Shown: positions 54,282-62,608 of the stretch, piece after piece
Numbering within the stretch: position 1 is the stretch's first letter
Layout of the letters: each line of letters opens with the position of its first letter
DNA from: Bradyrhizobium sp. Tv2a-2
GTDB taxonomy: Bacteria > Pseudomonadota > Alphaproteobacteria > Rhizobiales > Xanthobacteraceae
Direction: 5' to 3'
Length of the DNA stretch: 64,000 bases
NCBI RefSeq assembly: GCF_000472425.1
Contig: NZ_AXAI01000004.1
Coordinates: 62,001-126,000 of the forward strand
The notes under the pieces: generated by a model
Seen by the model: only the letters and a program-made list of their open reading frames with translations
The model's database searches: none
Told to the model about the DNA's origin: nothing
Position numbers and translations under genes: made by a program

Positions 54282-54887
54282 ATGCGTAAATCAATGCTTT
54301 TAAGTGCCTCAACCGCGCTTGCTCTTGCGCTGGCGACGGCGATGCCTTCGGCCAGCTTCGCCTTTGGTCGTGGCGGTGGCGGCGGCGGCCATATCGGCGG
54401 CGGTGGCGGCATGCATTTCGGCGGCGGCGGTGGCGGCATGCACATGGGCGGTGGCGGCTTTGCGCGCCCGGGCGGCGGCGCAGCCTTTGCCGCTTCACGA
54501 CCGGTTGGCGGCGCGGGCTTCGCGGCCTCGCGACCGGTCGGCGGCGGCGGTGTCGCCTGGAATGGCGGCCGCAACTGGAATGGCGGCTGGCACGGCAACG
54601 GCTGGCGCAATCGCGGCTGGGGCTATGGCGCCGGTGCAGTCGCGGCAGGAGTTGCGGCTGGCGCAGCGCTCGGCAGCTACGCCTATTATGATGGCGGCTA
54701 TCCGGGTTACTATGGCGATACCTACTATGACGACGACGCTGGCCCCGACTACTATGACAGCGGCGTGGCTGTGGTGCCGGCGCCGGTCGGCGGCGACGCG
54801 AGCTACTGCGCCCAGCGCTACCGCTCCTACGATCCCTCCAGCGGCACCTATCTCGGCTATGACGGAATGCGGCACCCCTGCCCGTAA
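54282..54887 (+). CDS. Glycine-rich exported BA14K-like protein
   Basis: 201 residues from ATG 54282. Signal peptide (ASTALALALATAMPSASFAF), then ~100 residues of Gly-His/Gly-Met repeats (GGGGGGHIGGGGGMHFGGGG) and a doubled AFAASRPVGGA unit. A possible short membrane or hydrophobic stretch follows (GAVAAGVAAGAALGSYA), then a Tyr/Asp-rich part. The C-terminus YCAQRYRSYDPSSGTYLGYD is the BA14K motif, named for a Brucella immunoreactive protein with lectin-like activity. It is probably at the cell surface or in the periplasm. Confidence 0.9.
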   Translation: MRKSMLLSASTALALALATAMPSASFAFGRGGGGGGHIGGGGGMHFGGGGGGMHMGGGGFARPGGGAAFAASRPVGGAGFAASRPVGGGGVAWNGGRNWNGGWHGNGWRNRGWGYGAGAVAAGVAAGAALGSYAYYDGGYPGYYGDTYYDDDAGPDYYDSGVAVVPAPVGGDASYCAQRYRSYDPSSGTYLGYDGMRHPCP

Positions 54888-54915
54888 TCGCAAGCCTCGG
54901 GGTGAAATCTTTGCG

Positions 54916-54942
54916 AGCGGCGCCTTCGGGCGCCGCTTTCTA
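54916..54942. terminator. Bidirectional terminator between BA14K-like and EamA genes
   Basis: A perfect 9-bp stem AGCGGCGCC / GGCGCCGCT with a stable TTCG tetraloop, then TTTCT, placed between two convergent genes. Confidence 0.88.
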
Positions 54943-55842
54943 TTAACTCCGCGTCGCCAGCGCGACCGCCGCCAGCGTTAGAACCAGCGCCGCGATCTGG
55001 CCGGCACCGAGCGGCTCGTGCAGAGCGAGTGCGGAGGCCACAACCCCGATCACTGGAACCGCCATGGTGCCGGTCGCCGCGACCGACGCGGGCAGCCGGG
55101 CGAGTGCGGCAAACCAGGCGACATAGGCGATGCAGAACTGCACCAAGGTGCTGTAGAGCAGGACCCACCAGCCGACCGGCGTGACCGCATCGAAATAGGC
55201 GGTTTCGAGCAAAAAGCCGGCGACCGCCACCGGCGCGCAGCCAATGCCGATTTGCCAGGCGGCGGCAGGGATAGGCGCCATCTTCAGCGGCCAGCGTTTG
55301 GCGAGCACGGTGCCCACGGCAAAGCCGATCGAGCCGCACAGCGCCATGATGATTCCCGGCAGCTTTTCCATGCTCGCCGCAACGCCGTTGCCGCCCATGA
55401 TCGCGAGCAGCCCGCCAAAGGCCAGCACAAGCGCAAGCGCCCGCAACGGGGTCGGCTGCTCGCCCAGCACCGGCCAGGCCAGGATCGAGGCCCATACTGG
55501 CATGGTGTAGGCGATCAGCGCGGTCTCGCTCGCCGGCAGGAACACCAGCGCCAGCCCCATCAGGACCATCCAGCCGGTGACGTTGAGGAGCCCCGCCAGC
55601 ACCAGCCGCGGCCACATCCCGTCCGGCACGCGCAAGGACTGCCCGCGCAGGATGGCCAGGAGCGCAAGCAGCACGGCGCCCACGACGCCGGTACCGCCGC
55701 GCAGCGTCAGCGGCGGCAGTTCGGACAACAGGTACTTGGTCGCGGGCCAATTGAAGCCCCAGCCGATCGAGGTGATGGCGAGGAAGGCAAGGCCTGCCGG
55801 CGCGAGGCCCGGCCGCGCCGGTTTTGCGACTGATTCTGTCAT
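54943..55842 (-). CDS. EamA-family (DMT superfamily) transporter
   Basis: 299 residues with ten predicted membrane helices in two EamA repeats (LAFLAITSIGWGFNWPATKY in the first; KMAPIPAAAWQIGIGCAPVA and AVPVIGVVASALALHEPLGA in the second, the latter being the conserved end of DMT permeases). Such proteins export amino acids, nucleobases or other metabolites; the substrate cannot be deduced. It is transcribed alone, convergent to the BA14K-like gene and divergent from nrdJ. Confidence 0.92.
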   Translation of the reverse strand: MTESVAKPARPGLAPAGLAFLAITSIGWGFNWPATKYLLSELPPLTLRGGTGVVGAVLLALLAILRGQSLRVPDGMWPRLVLAGLLNVTGWMVLMGLALVFLPASETALIAYTMPVWASILAWPVLGEQPTPLRALALVLAFGGLLAIMGGNGVAASMEKLPGIIMALCGSIGFAVGTVLAKRWPLKMAPIPAAAWQIGIGCAPVAVAGFLLETAYFDAVTPVGWWVLLYSTLVQFCIAYVAWFAALARLPASVAATGTMAVPVIGVVASALALHEPLGAGQIAALVLTLAAVALATRS

Positions 55843-56525
55843 GGGATGGCTGGGCTGAAACTGAAATTGGCGGCTCCCTTGCCGCCGCCGGACCTGTTCA
55901 CCACACGCTGTAGGAGATGTCAGCTAAAACTTGCCCGCACCCTTAGCTGAGTCTTCCGGATGCAAGCCGTTGCGCCCAACAAAATCTTGCCTGTGCATAG
56001 TGGGGTGAAGCTCGGACAGGCCCCTTGGGGATAATTTTTTGGCTTCCGAATCCTTGAGGACTCACTGATACTTGACCCCATCACAGGCGTGGCATTGGCC
56101 CCTGTTATCCCACGCTTTCCACCATATTTAGTATTTGATTCAGGAAATCGCACTAGTCCTTGACGGGCGAGACGGGTTTGGCCTAGCTTTGGACCGGTTC
56201 GGCGCGAGTGAGTTTGGGTCCCGCCGGTCGCTCCCACCAGGGTTCCAAAATGACCACTCCGTCGGCCGGTTCGGGCAGCGGGTGCAGGGCTTTTGCGCCC
56301 TGAAACTTGAGGGAAATCCGGGGTGCCAAGACGAGGCCGAAAAGGCCCGCGTGACGTTGTTTGAAGTTGGGGCGTTGAAGAGAAGGGACCGGGCCAACCG
56401 GTCTGAACTGCGAAACGGACGAGCGTGGGAGACACCCGCGGCTTGGGCGGATCGCGCAAGGCAATAGCGAACCGTAGCCGTGGGTTGACGGCGCGGTCCA
56501 AGAGAAAATACGGGGCAAGAAAACT
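55843..56525. other. Divergent eamA/nrdJ region with long nrdJ leader
   Basis: About 680 bases without a supported gene. It includes the candidate NrdR boxes (56119-56165) and a ~340-base stretch from there to nrdJ, probably transcribed leader. At 56015-56040 a short CCCC-TT-GGGG dyad is followed by ATAATTTTTT, a weak terminator-like site of unknown use. Confidence 0.5.
56119..56165 (+). promoter_or_regulatory. Candidate tandem NrdR boxes over the nrdJ promoter
   Basis: CCACCATATTTAGTAT (56119-56134) agrees with the published NrdR consensus acaCwAtATaTwGtgt at 12 of 16 positions. GCACTAGTCCTTGACG (56150-56165) agrees at 8 of 16, including both CwA and TwG cores. The two starts are 31 bases apart, the usual spacing of paired NrdR sites on one helix face, and the second overlaps a TTGACG -35-like element. 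NrdR represses ribonucleotide reductase genes when (d)ATP is high. Confidence 0.5.
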
Positions 56526-59500
56526 ATGCGAATCGAACGTCGCCACACCACGCAAGGTGAAACACCGTACGCACGGATTGATTTCAGATTGACGACATCT
56601 GAGATCAAGAACCCGGATGGTTCCATCGTGTTTCGTCTCGACAATGTCGAGGTCCCCTCGGCCTGGTCGCAGGTCGCCTCCGACGTGCTTGCGCAGAAAT
56701 ATTTCCGGAAAGCCGGCGTTGCCGCGCGGCTGAAAAGGATCGAGGAAGAAAGCGTCCCGTCATGGCTGTGGCGCTCGGTGCCCGACACCGAGGCGCTGGA
56801 GAGCCTGCCGGAGAAAGAGCGCTATGTCAGCGAGCTCTCCGCCAAGCAGGTGTTCGACCGTCTCGCCGGTTGCTGGACCTATTGGGGCTGGAAGGGCGGC
56901 TATTTCTCGAGCGAAGACGACGCGTCCGCCTTCTATGACGAACTCCGCTACATGCTCGCCATGCAGATGGTGGCGCCGAACTCGCCGCAATGGTTCAACA
57001 CCGGCCTGCACTGGGCCTATGGCGTCGACGGTCCCGGCCAGGGCCACTATTACGTCGACCACAGGACCGGCAAGCTGACGAAATCCAAGTCGGCCTACGA
57101 GCATCCGCAGCCGCACGCCTGCTTCATCCAGGGCATCGAGGACGACCTCGTCAACGACGGCGGCATCATGGATCTCTGGGTGCGCGAGGCGCGCCTGTTC
57201 AAATATGGCTCCGGCACCGGCTCGAACTTCTCGAAGCTGCGCGGCGAAGGCGAACGCCTTTCCGGCGGCGGCCGCTCGTCCGGCCTGATGAGCTTCCTCA
57301 AGATCGGCGACCGCGCGGCGGGCGCGATCAAGTCCGGCGGCACCACGCGCCGCGCGGCCAAGATGGTCGTGGTCGACGCCGATCACCCCGACATCGAGAC
57401 CTATATCGACTGGAAGGTGAAGGAGGAGCAGAAGGTTGCTGCCCTCGTCACCGGCTCCAAGGTCAACCAGAAGCACCTCAAGGCCGTAATGAAGGCCTGC
57501 GTGAACTGCGAAGGTTCAGGCGACGACTGCTTCGACCCCGAGAAGAACCCGGCGCTCCGCCGCGAGATCAAGCTCGCGCGCCGCGCGCTGGTCGCCGACA
57601 ACTACATCAAGCGTGTCATCCAGTTCGCCAGGCAAGGCTACAAGGACATTCAGTTCGACACCTATGACACCGACTGGGATTCGGAAGCCTATCTCACGGT
57701 GTCAGGCCAGAACTCCAACAACTCGGTCTCGCTGAAGGACGACTTCCTGCGCGCGGTCGAGACCGACGGCGACTGGCAGCTGATCGGGCGCACCAACAAG
57801 AAGGTGATGAAGACGCTGAAGGCGCGCGATCTCTGGGAGAAGATCGGCTACGCCGCCTGGGCCTCCGCCGATCCCGGCCTGCACTTCAACACCACGATGA
57901 ACGACTGGCACACCTGCAAGGCGTCAGGCGACATCCGTGCGTCCAATCCGTGCTCGGAATACATGTTCCTGGACGACACCGCCTGCAACCTGGCGTCGGC
58001 CAACCTGCTCACCTTCTACAACACCACGACCAAGCAGTTCGACGTCGCCTCTTACGAGCATCTCTGCCGGCTCTGGACGCTGGTGCTCGAGATCTCTGTG
58101 CTGATGGCGCAATTCCCGTCCAAGGCGATCGCCGAGCTCTCCTACGAGTTCCGCACGCTGGGCCTGGGCTTTGCCAATATCGGCGGCCTCTTGATGACCA
58201 TGGGCCTGCCCTATGACAGCAAGGAAGGCCGTTCGCTCTGCGGCGCGCTGACCGCCATCATGACCGGCATCGCATACAAGACCTCGGCCGAGATGTCGGG
58301 CGAGCTCGGCCCCTTCCCCGGCCACAAGAAGAACGCCGCGCACATCCTGCGCGTGATCCGCAACCACCGCCGCGCGGCCCATGGCGAAAGCCGCGGCTAC
58401 GAGGCGCTCTCCGTCAACCCGGTGCCGCTCGACCATGCCTCCTGCCCGCAGGCCGACCTCATCGCCCACGCCAAGATGGCCTGGGACGATGCGCTCTCGC
58501 TCGGCGAGCAGAACGGCTATCGCAACGCGCAGGTCACCGTGGTCGCGCCGACCGGCACGATCGGCCTTGTGATGGATTGCGACACCACCGGCATCGAGCC
58601 CGACTTCGCGCTGGTGAAGTTCAAGAAGCTCGCCGGCGGCGGCTACTTCAAGATCATCAACCGCGCTGTCCCTGAGGCACTGCGCGCGCTCGGCTATCGC
58701 GAAAGCGAGATCGCGGAGATCGAGGCCTACGCCGTCGGCCACGGCTCGCTCGCCAATGCGCCGGGCATCAACGTCACGACGCTGAAGTCCAAGGGCTTCA
58801 CGGATGAAGCGATCGCCAAGGTCGAGAAGGCCCTGCCGACCGCCTTCGACATCAAGTTCGCCTTCAACAAGTGGACCTTTGGCGAGGAGTTCATCCGCGA
58901 CCAGCTCGGCATCGGGCCTGAGGCCCTCGGCGCGCCGAACTTCGACCTGCTCGCAGCGCTGGGCTTCACCAAGCGCGAGATCGAGGCCGCGAACGTGCAC
59001 ATCTGCGGCGCCATGACGGTGGAATCGGCTCCGCACCTCAAACCAGAACATTACGCGGTGTTCGACTGCGCCAACCCCTGCGGCAAGATCGGCAAGCGCT
59101 ATCTGTCGGTGGAAAGCCACATCCGCATGATGGCGGCCTCGCAGCCATTCATCTCGGGTGCGATCTCCAAGACCATCAACATGCCGAACGATGCGACCGT
59201 CGAGGACTGTAAGGCTGCTTACCTGTTGTCCTGGAAGCTCGCGCTGAAGGCCAACGCGCTCTACCGCGACGGCTCGAAACTGTCGCAGCCGCTCAACTCG
59301 CAGCTCATCAGCGACGATGAGGACGAGGATGATGCGGTGGAGGGGCTCTACGAGAAGCCGATGGCCGCGCGCGCGGCGCAAGTCTCGGAGAAGATCGTCG
59401 AGAAGCTGGTCGAGCGCATCGTGGTGATGCGCGAGCGCGAGAAGATGCCGGATCGCCGCAAGGGCTACACCCAGAAGGCGGTGGTCGGCGGACACAAGGT

Positions 59501-60287
59501 CTACTTGCGAACCGGCGAATATGACGATGGGCGTCTCGGCGAGATCTTCATCGATATGCACAAGGAGGGCGCGGCGCTCCGCTCCTTCATCAACAACTTC
59601 GCCATCGCAGTCTCGCTCGGCCTGCAATACGGCGTGCCGCTCGATGAATACGTCGATGCCTTCACCTTCACCCGCTTCGAGCCTGCGGGTCCGGTGCAGG
59701 GCAACGACTCCATCAAGTACGCAACCTCGATCCTCGACTATGTCTTCCGCGAGCTCGCGGTGAGCTATATGAGCCGCTTCGACCTCGCCCATGTCGATCC
59801 CACCGAGTCGAGCTTCGATGCGCTCGGCAAGGGCGTCGAGGAAGGCAAGACCCCCGACGACGGCCCCGCGCCCCAGGCGACCAAATACGTCTCCCGCGGC
59901 CTCACCCGCTCCCGCACCGACAACCTGGTCGTCATGCGCGGCGGCAGCGCCGCCGTCAGCCAGGGCGCTGACAACGCGCCCTCAGGCGGCTCGAAGGTGA
60001 CGGCGCTCAACCGCGCCGGTGCCGGCGATGCCGTCGAAGGCGCCGTCGCGCTGAAGCAGGAGACCAGCCACGACCTCTCGCCGACCGAGAAGCTGGAAGC
60101 CATGCAATGGAGCAAGCCCGGCACGGCAGCGGTGGCGCACGTAGCGACCAAGGCAGAGCGGCGCGCCGAGGCCAAAGCCAAGGGCTACGAAGGCGAGATG
60201 TGCTCGGAGTGCGGCAACTTCACGCTGGTGCGGAATGGCACGTGCATGAAGTGCGATACGTGCGGCAGCACGACGGGGTGTTCGTGA
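56526..60287 (+). CDS. nrdJ: Vitamin B12-dependent (class II) ribonucleoside-diphosphate reductase
   Basis: 1253 residues. The N-terminal part ([40 protein letters not shown]) and the catalytic barrel ([60 protein letters not shown]) are canonical for NrdJ of alphaproteobacteria. A Cys-bearing insert lies near residues 325-355 ([20 protein letters not shown]), and the C-terminus is a zinc-ribbon-like CxxC...[13 protein letters not shown] tail carrying the thiols that re-reduce the active site. It makes deoxyribonucleotides with adenosylcobalamin, independent of oxygen. It is a single-gene unit with a long leader and candidate NrdR boxes. Confidence 0.97.
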   Translation: MRIERRHTTQGETPYARIDFRLTTSEIKNPDGSIVFRLDNVEVPSAWSQVASDVLAQKYFRKAGVAARLKRIEEESVPSWLWRSVPDTEALESLPEKERYVSELSAKQVFDRLAGCWTYWGWKGGYFSSEDDASAFYDELRYMLAMQMVAPNSPQWFNTGLHWAYGVDGPGQGHYYVDHRTGKLTKSKSAYEHPQPHACFIQGIEDDLVNDGGIMDLWVREARLFKYGSGTGSNFSKLRGEGERLSGGGRSSGLMSFLKIGDRAAGAIKSGGTTRRAAKMVVVDADHPDIETYIDWKVKEEQKVAALVTGSKVNQKHLKAVMKACVNCEGSGDDCFDPEKNPALRREIKLARRALVADNYIKRVIQFARQGYKDIQFDTYDTDWDSEAYLTVSGQNSNNSVSLKDDFLRAVETDGDWQLIGRTNKKVMKTLKARDLWEKIGYAAWASADPGLHFNTTMNDWHTCKASGDIRASNPCSEYMFLDDTACNLASANLLTFYNTTTKQFDVASYEHLCRLWTLVLEISVLMAQFPSKAIAELSYEFRTLGLGFANIGGLLMTMGLPYDSKEGRSLCGALTAIMTGIAYKTSAEMSGELGPFPGHKKNAAHILRVIRNHRRAAHGESRGYEALSVNPVPLDHASCPQADLIAHAKMAWDDALSLGEQNGYRNAQVTVVAPTGTIGLVMDCDTTGIEPDFALVKFKKLAGGGYFKIINRAVPEALRALGYRESEIAEIEAYAVGHGSLANAPGINVTTLKSKGFTDEAIAKVEKALPTAFDIKFAFNKWTFGEEFIRDQLGIGPEALGAPNFDLLAALGFTKREIEAANVHICGAMTVESAPHLKPEHYAVFDCANPCGKIGKRYLSVESHIRMMAASQPFISGAISKTINMPNDATVEDCKAAYLLSWKLALKANALYRDGSKLSQPLNSQLISDDEDEDDAVEGLYEKPMAARAAQVSEKIVEKLVERIVVMREREKMPDRRKGYTQKAVVGGHKVYLRTGEYDDGRLGEIFIDMHKEGAALRSFINNFAIAVSLGLQYGVPLDEYVDAFTFTRFEPAGPVQGNDSIKYATSILDYVFRELAVSYMSRFDLAHVDPTESSFDALGKGVEEGKTPDDGPAPQATKYVSRGLTRSRTDNLVVMRGGSAAVSQGADNAPSGGSKVTALNRAGAGDAVEGAVALKQETSHDLSPTEKLEAMQWSKPGTAAVAHVATKAERRAEAKAKGYEGEMCSECGNFTLVRNGTCMKCDTCGSTTGCS

Positions 60288-60329
60288 GGCGCGGGCTAAG
60301 GGCTTGCTGCTGTAGTAGCGAAGAACGTC

Positions 60330-60346
60330 ATGCCCGGGCTTGACCC
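60330..60346. repeat. Left half of an interrupted REP-like palindrome, including 11-bp target duplication
   Basis: ATGCCC plus GGGCTTGACCC (60336-60346). Joined to GGGCAT after the right-hand duplicate (61627-61632) it restores the perfect 9-bp dyad ATGCCCGGG-CTTGA-CCCGGGCAT, an intergenic palindrome type common in these genomes. Confidence 0.85.
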
Positions 60347-61615
60347 ACGGCTGTCCGGTTTAAATTTAGCATAGGCTGAGGTTCATCTGTCGGTGATCTT
60401 TAAGGATCGGCGGAGGTGGATCGAGGAGACGATCAATCCGCCGCCGTTGCATGAGATTTTGAGCTACCAGCCGTGTGAAGGTCAGGAGAGTTGTGACGCT
60501 GCTCTGGGTGGCATGGGCCATGCGCAAGAGCAGGAAGGCGATAAGTGCGATGGCGATCTGAATGCGCACGGCGTTCTCGGAAGCACCGAAAAAGTGGCGG
60601 ATTTTGAGGGTTTGCTTGATCCAGCGGAAGAACAGTTCGATGTGCCAGCGGCGCTTGTAGAGTTCGGCGATCTCATCGGCCGGAGCATCAAGATCATTGG
60701 TGACAATACGCAGGATCTTGCCGGTCTCGGTTTGGACCCTGATCTCGCGCACCGGGTCCTGGAAAGGGTTCTTGCGGGACTTGGCCTGCCGTGCCGGCAA
60801 CAGAGCGATGCGGTCGGAAAGCACCGAAGAGCCCTTAGGCACCTTGTTCTCGGCCGTCACCAACAGCGGTGTATTGGCCTTCAGACGGGTGACGAGGCGG
60901 CATCCCGCGGCATGGAGTTCAGCCCACCAGCCATAGTCGTAGTAGCCGAGGTCGAAGACATAGGTCGCACCGGGTCGGATCGGCATGGTTTTGGCGACGG
61001 TGATGTCGTTGACATTGGCCGGGGTCAGTTCGGCGAAGCTCGGGCGCTCGCTGTCTGGGTTATAGACAATATGCAGCTTGGCCCCGTGCAGCCGGAACAA
61101 AACCGCGCCCAATCGGCGCTCAGCGAGTTCAGTCGGAACCCAGTGGAATCGACCAGATACACGGCGTCCGCGACCTTGCCGGCGAGGCCGCGTTCACACC
61201 GGCCCATCAGCTCCGACAACAACTCCGTAAATACCGCGCAGGAACGTTTGGCGTTGGCGTCAGCCAAGGTCGAGCGCGACAACTCTCTCGCTCCGAGGTG
61301 ATAGAGCCGCGTGGCATGGCTCTCAAACGATGCTTCGATCGCTCGCAGACTCTGGGCGTCCGAAAGCTGTGCATAGAGCATCGCGACAAATTGGTTCTGC
61401 GTACTGAGCCGGCGCACCCGCTTATTGGCTCGATATCTGTCCACAAGCCGATCCAGAACACGCCACGGCACTAAGTTCAGAATGCCGTGAAATACTGTAT
61501 TGTGGTGGCGCATGGCGGGATCTTCCTGGCGTGTCTCGAACATTTGGCGATGCTCAAGACCGCAGAAGAATCCACGCCATGCGCCCTGTCCACCCAAATT
61601 AAACCGGACAGCCGT
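60347..61615 (-). mobile_element. IS4-family insertion sequence, complete with inverted repeats and target duplication
   Basis: 1269 bp. Left end 5'-ACGGCTGTCCGGTTTAA and the reverse complement of the right end are identical for 17 bases. GGGCTTGACCC (11 bp) flanks both sides (60336-60346, 61616-61626), a direct target duplication of the size known for IS4 elements. The single transposase gene is on the minus strand and is split by a frameshift. Clean ends and an exact duplication suggest a fairly recent insertion. Confidence 0.93.
60366..61513 (-). pseudogene. IS4-family transposase split by a -1 frameshift
   Basis: The first part starts at ATG 61513 (MRHHNTVFHGILNLVPWRVL), resembles the DUF4372-type N-terminal domain, and holds the first catalytic Asp in YLVDSTGFRLNSLSADWARF before losing frame. 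The sense continues in the -1 frame from about 61100 (GAKLHIVYNPDSERPSFAEL), with the second Asp in YVFDLGYYDYGWW. The IS4 signature Y-(2)-R-(3)-E-(6)-K is in ELYKRRWHIELFFRWIKQ. All catalytic residues remain, so the break at a TTTT run near 61108 is either a recent inactivating indel or a recoding site. The element ends 19 bases after the stop. Confidence 0.88.
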
Positions 61616-61634
61616 GGGCTTGACCCGGGCATCC
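61616..61634. repeat. Right target duplication and right half of the REP-like palindrome
   Basis: GGGCTTGACCC (61616-61626) is the direct copy of 60336-60346, followed by GGGCATCC, the other arm of the interrupted palindrome. Confidence 0.88.
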
Positions 61635-61727
61635 ACGAAAGGGCGGCCGAAAGGCCGCCTTTTTTCTTACTTCCATCGAGGAACCAATCCATGGCAACTT
61701 ACGCGTGTGACACGGGGTCAATCTCAT

Positions 61728-62570
61728 ATGCCGAGCGAACAAAGCCTGTCCTTGTACTACTTTGGTAGGGTCGTGCCAGCGACCGTGGAGGCACACGAAC
61801 TCATCCGCCTCTTAAGCGCCTTCACGCGAATAGCGACAAAAGCAAACCAGACGTATCACGGAGCGAAAGCAAAAACGTCCGTCCGCATCGAACGAATCCA
61901 ACCTGGCTCGATAGACCTGCATTGGCTCTACGACGTAGCCGCAACAGCTCAATCTGCCTTCCCAGCCTTTCCGGGGCTGTTGTTGGGTGTCAAAGATGTC
62001 GCATCGCTGGTTAAGTTGTGGCTCGATCTGCTGAAATTTCTAAAAGGACAACCTCCGCAGAGAATTCAAAATGTCGACAATGGAAGTGCCCTTCAGATCG
62101 AAAACGTTCATGGCGAGACAACAATCATAAATGGCAATATCTATAACACTTTCCTCTTGAGCGGAATCGGAAACGATGCCGAGAAATTAGATATCCCGAC
62201 CAAACTCGGCGCGAAGAAGCTTGAACTTAGACATCAAGGAAAGAAAATAGCGAGCTACGATGCAGTTGATCTCTCTAATTTCAAGGCCGTGAAACCAAAG
62301 GACAGGCCATTAGAGAGCGAGGTTGAAGCAATTCTTGAGGTGAAAGCCCCCGTGCTCGAGGGGGAAGGTATGTGGAGATTCAAGTACGGTCGTATGTCGA
62401 TCGCCGCAAAGCTCACTGATGAAGATTATCGAAGGCGCGTCGAGCACGGAGAGGAAAGCTTCAGCCACGGCGATCGCCTGTTAGTGAGGCTAAGAACAGT
62501 GCAGGAAAACCTTGGAAACAAGATAAGCACCAAGCACTTTATAACGAAAGTCGTTCAACGAGTTGCCTAG
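61728..62570 (+). CDS. Protein of unknown function paired with an OLD-family ATPase
   Basis: 280 residues from ATG 61728; the frame upstream runs into the insertion sequence and is not coding. The N-terminal ~75 residues are globular (SLSLYYFGRVVPATVEAHEL; KTSVRIERIQPGSIDLHWLY). A hydrophobic/amphipathic helix region follows (FPAFPGLLLGVKDVASLVKL, LDLLKFLKGQPP), then a short repetitive beta-like stretch (ALQIENVHGETTIINGNIYN) and a mixed C-terminus. I recognise no enzyme motif. GC is lower than in core genes. The OLD-like gene starts 39 bases downstream in the same direction, so the two probably form one operon; the helix region could be a membrane-acting part. Confidence 0.7.
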   Translation: MPSEQSLSLYYFGRVVPATVEAHELIRLLSAFTRIATKANQTYHGAKAKTSVRIERIQPGSIDLHWLYDVAATAQSAFPAFPGLLLGVKDVASLVKLWLDLLKFLKGQPPQRIQNVDNGSALQIENVHGETTIINGNIYNTFLLSGIGNDAEKLDIPTKLGAKKLELRHQGKKIASYDAVDLSNFKAVKPKDRPLESEVEAILEVKAPVLEGEGMWRFKYGRMSIAAKLTDEDYRRRVEHGEESFSHGDRLLVRLRTVQENLGNKISTKHFITKVVQRVA

Positions 62571-62608
62571 GCGTCTACGCGTCCAATCAACAGCCTCTGA
62601 GTCTTATC

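Noticed and set aside
56310..56375. Resemblance to a cobalamin riboswitch core ahead of the B12-dependent reductase (GGGAAATCCGG ... CCCGCGTGACG)
   Set aside because: The B12-box bases and the paired arms of the riboswitch do not line up, and cobalamin-dependent NrdJ genes are not normally controlled this way. A covariance search with the Rfam cobalamin model would decide.
57924..59792. Open frame of over 600 codons on the strand opposite nrdJ
   Set aside because: It is the antisense shadow of a conserved, high-GC gene; the sequence lacks domain motifs and ribosome site, while nrdJ is certain.
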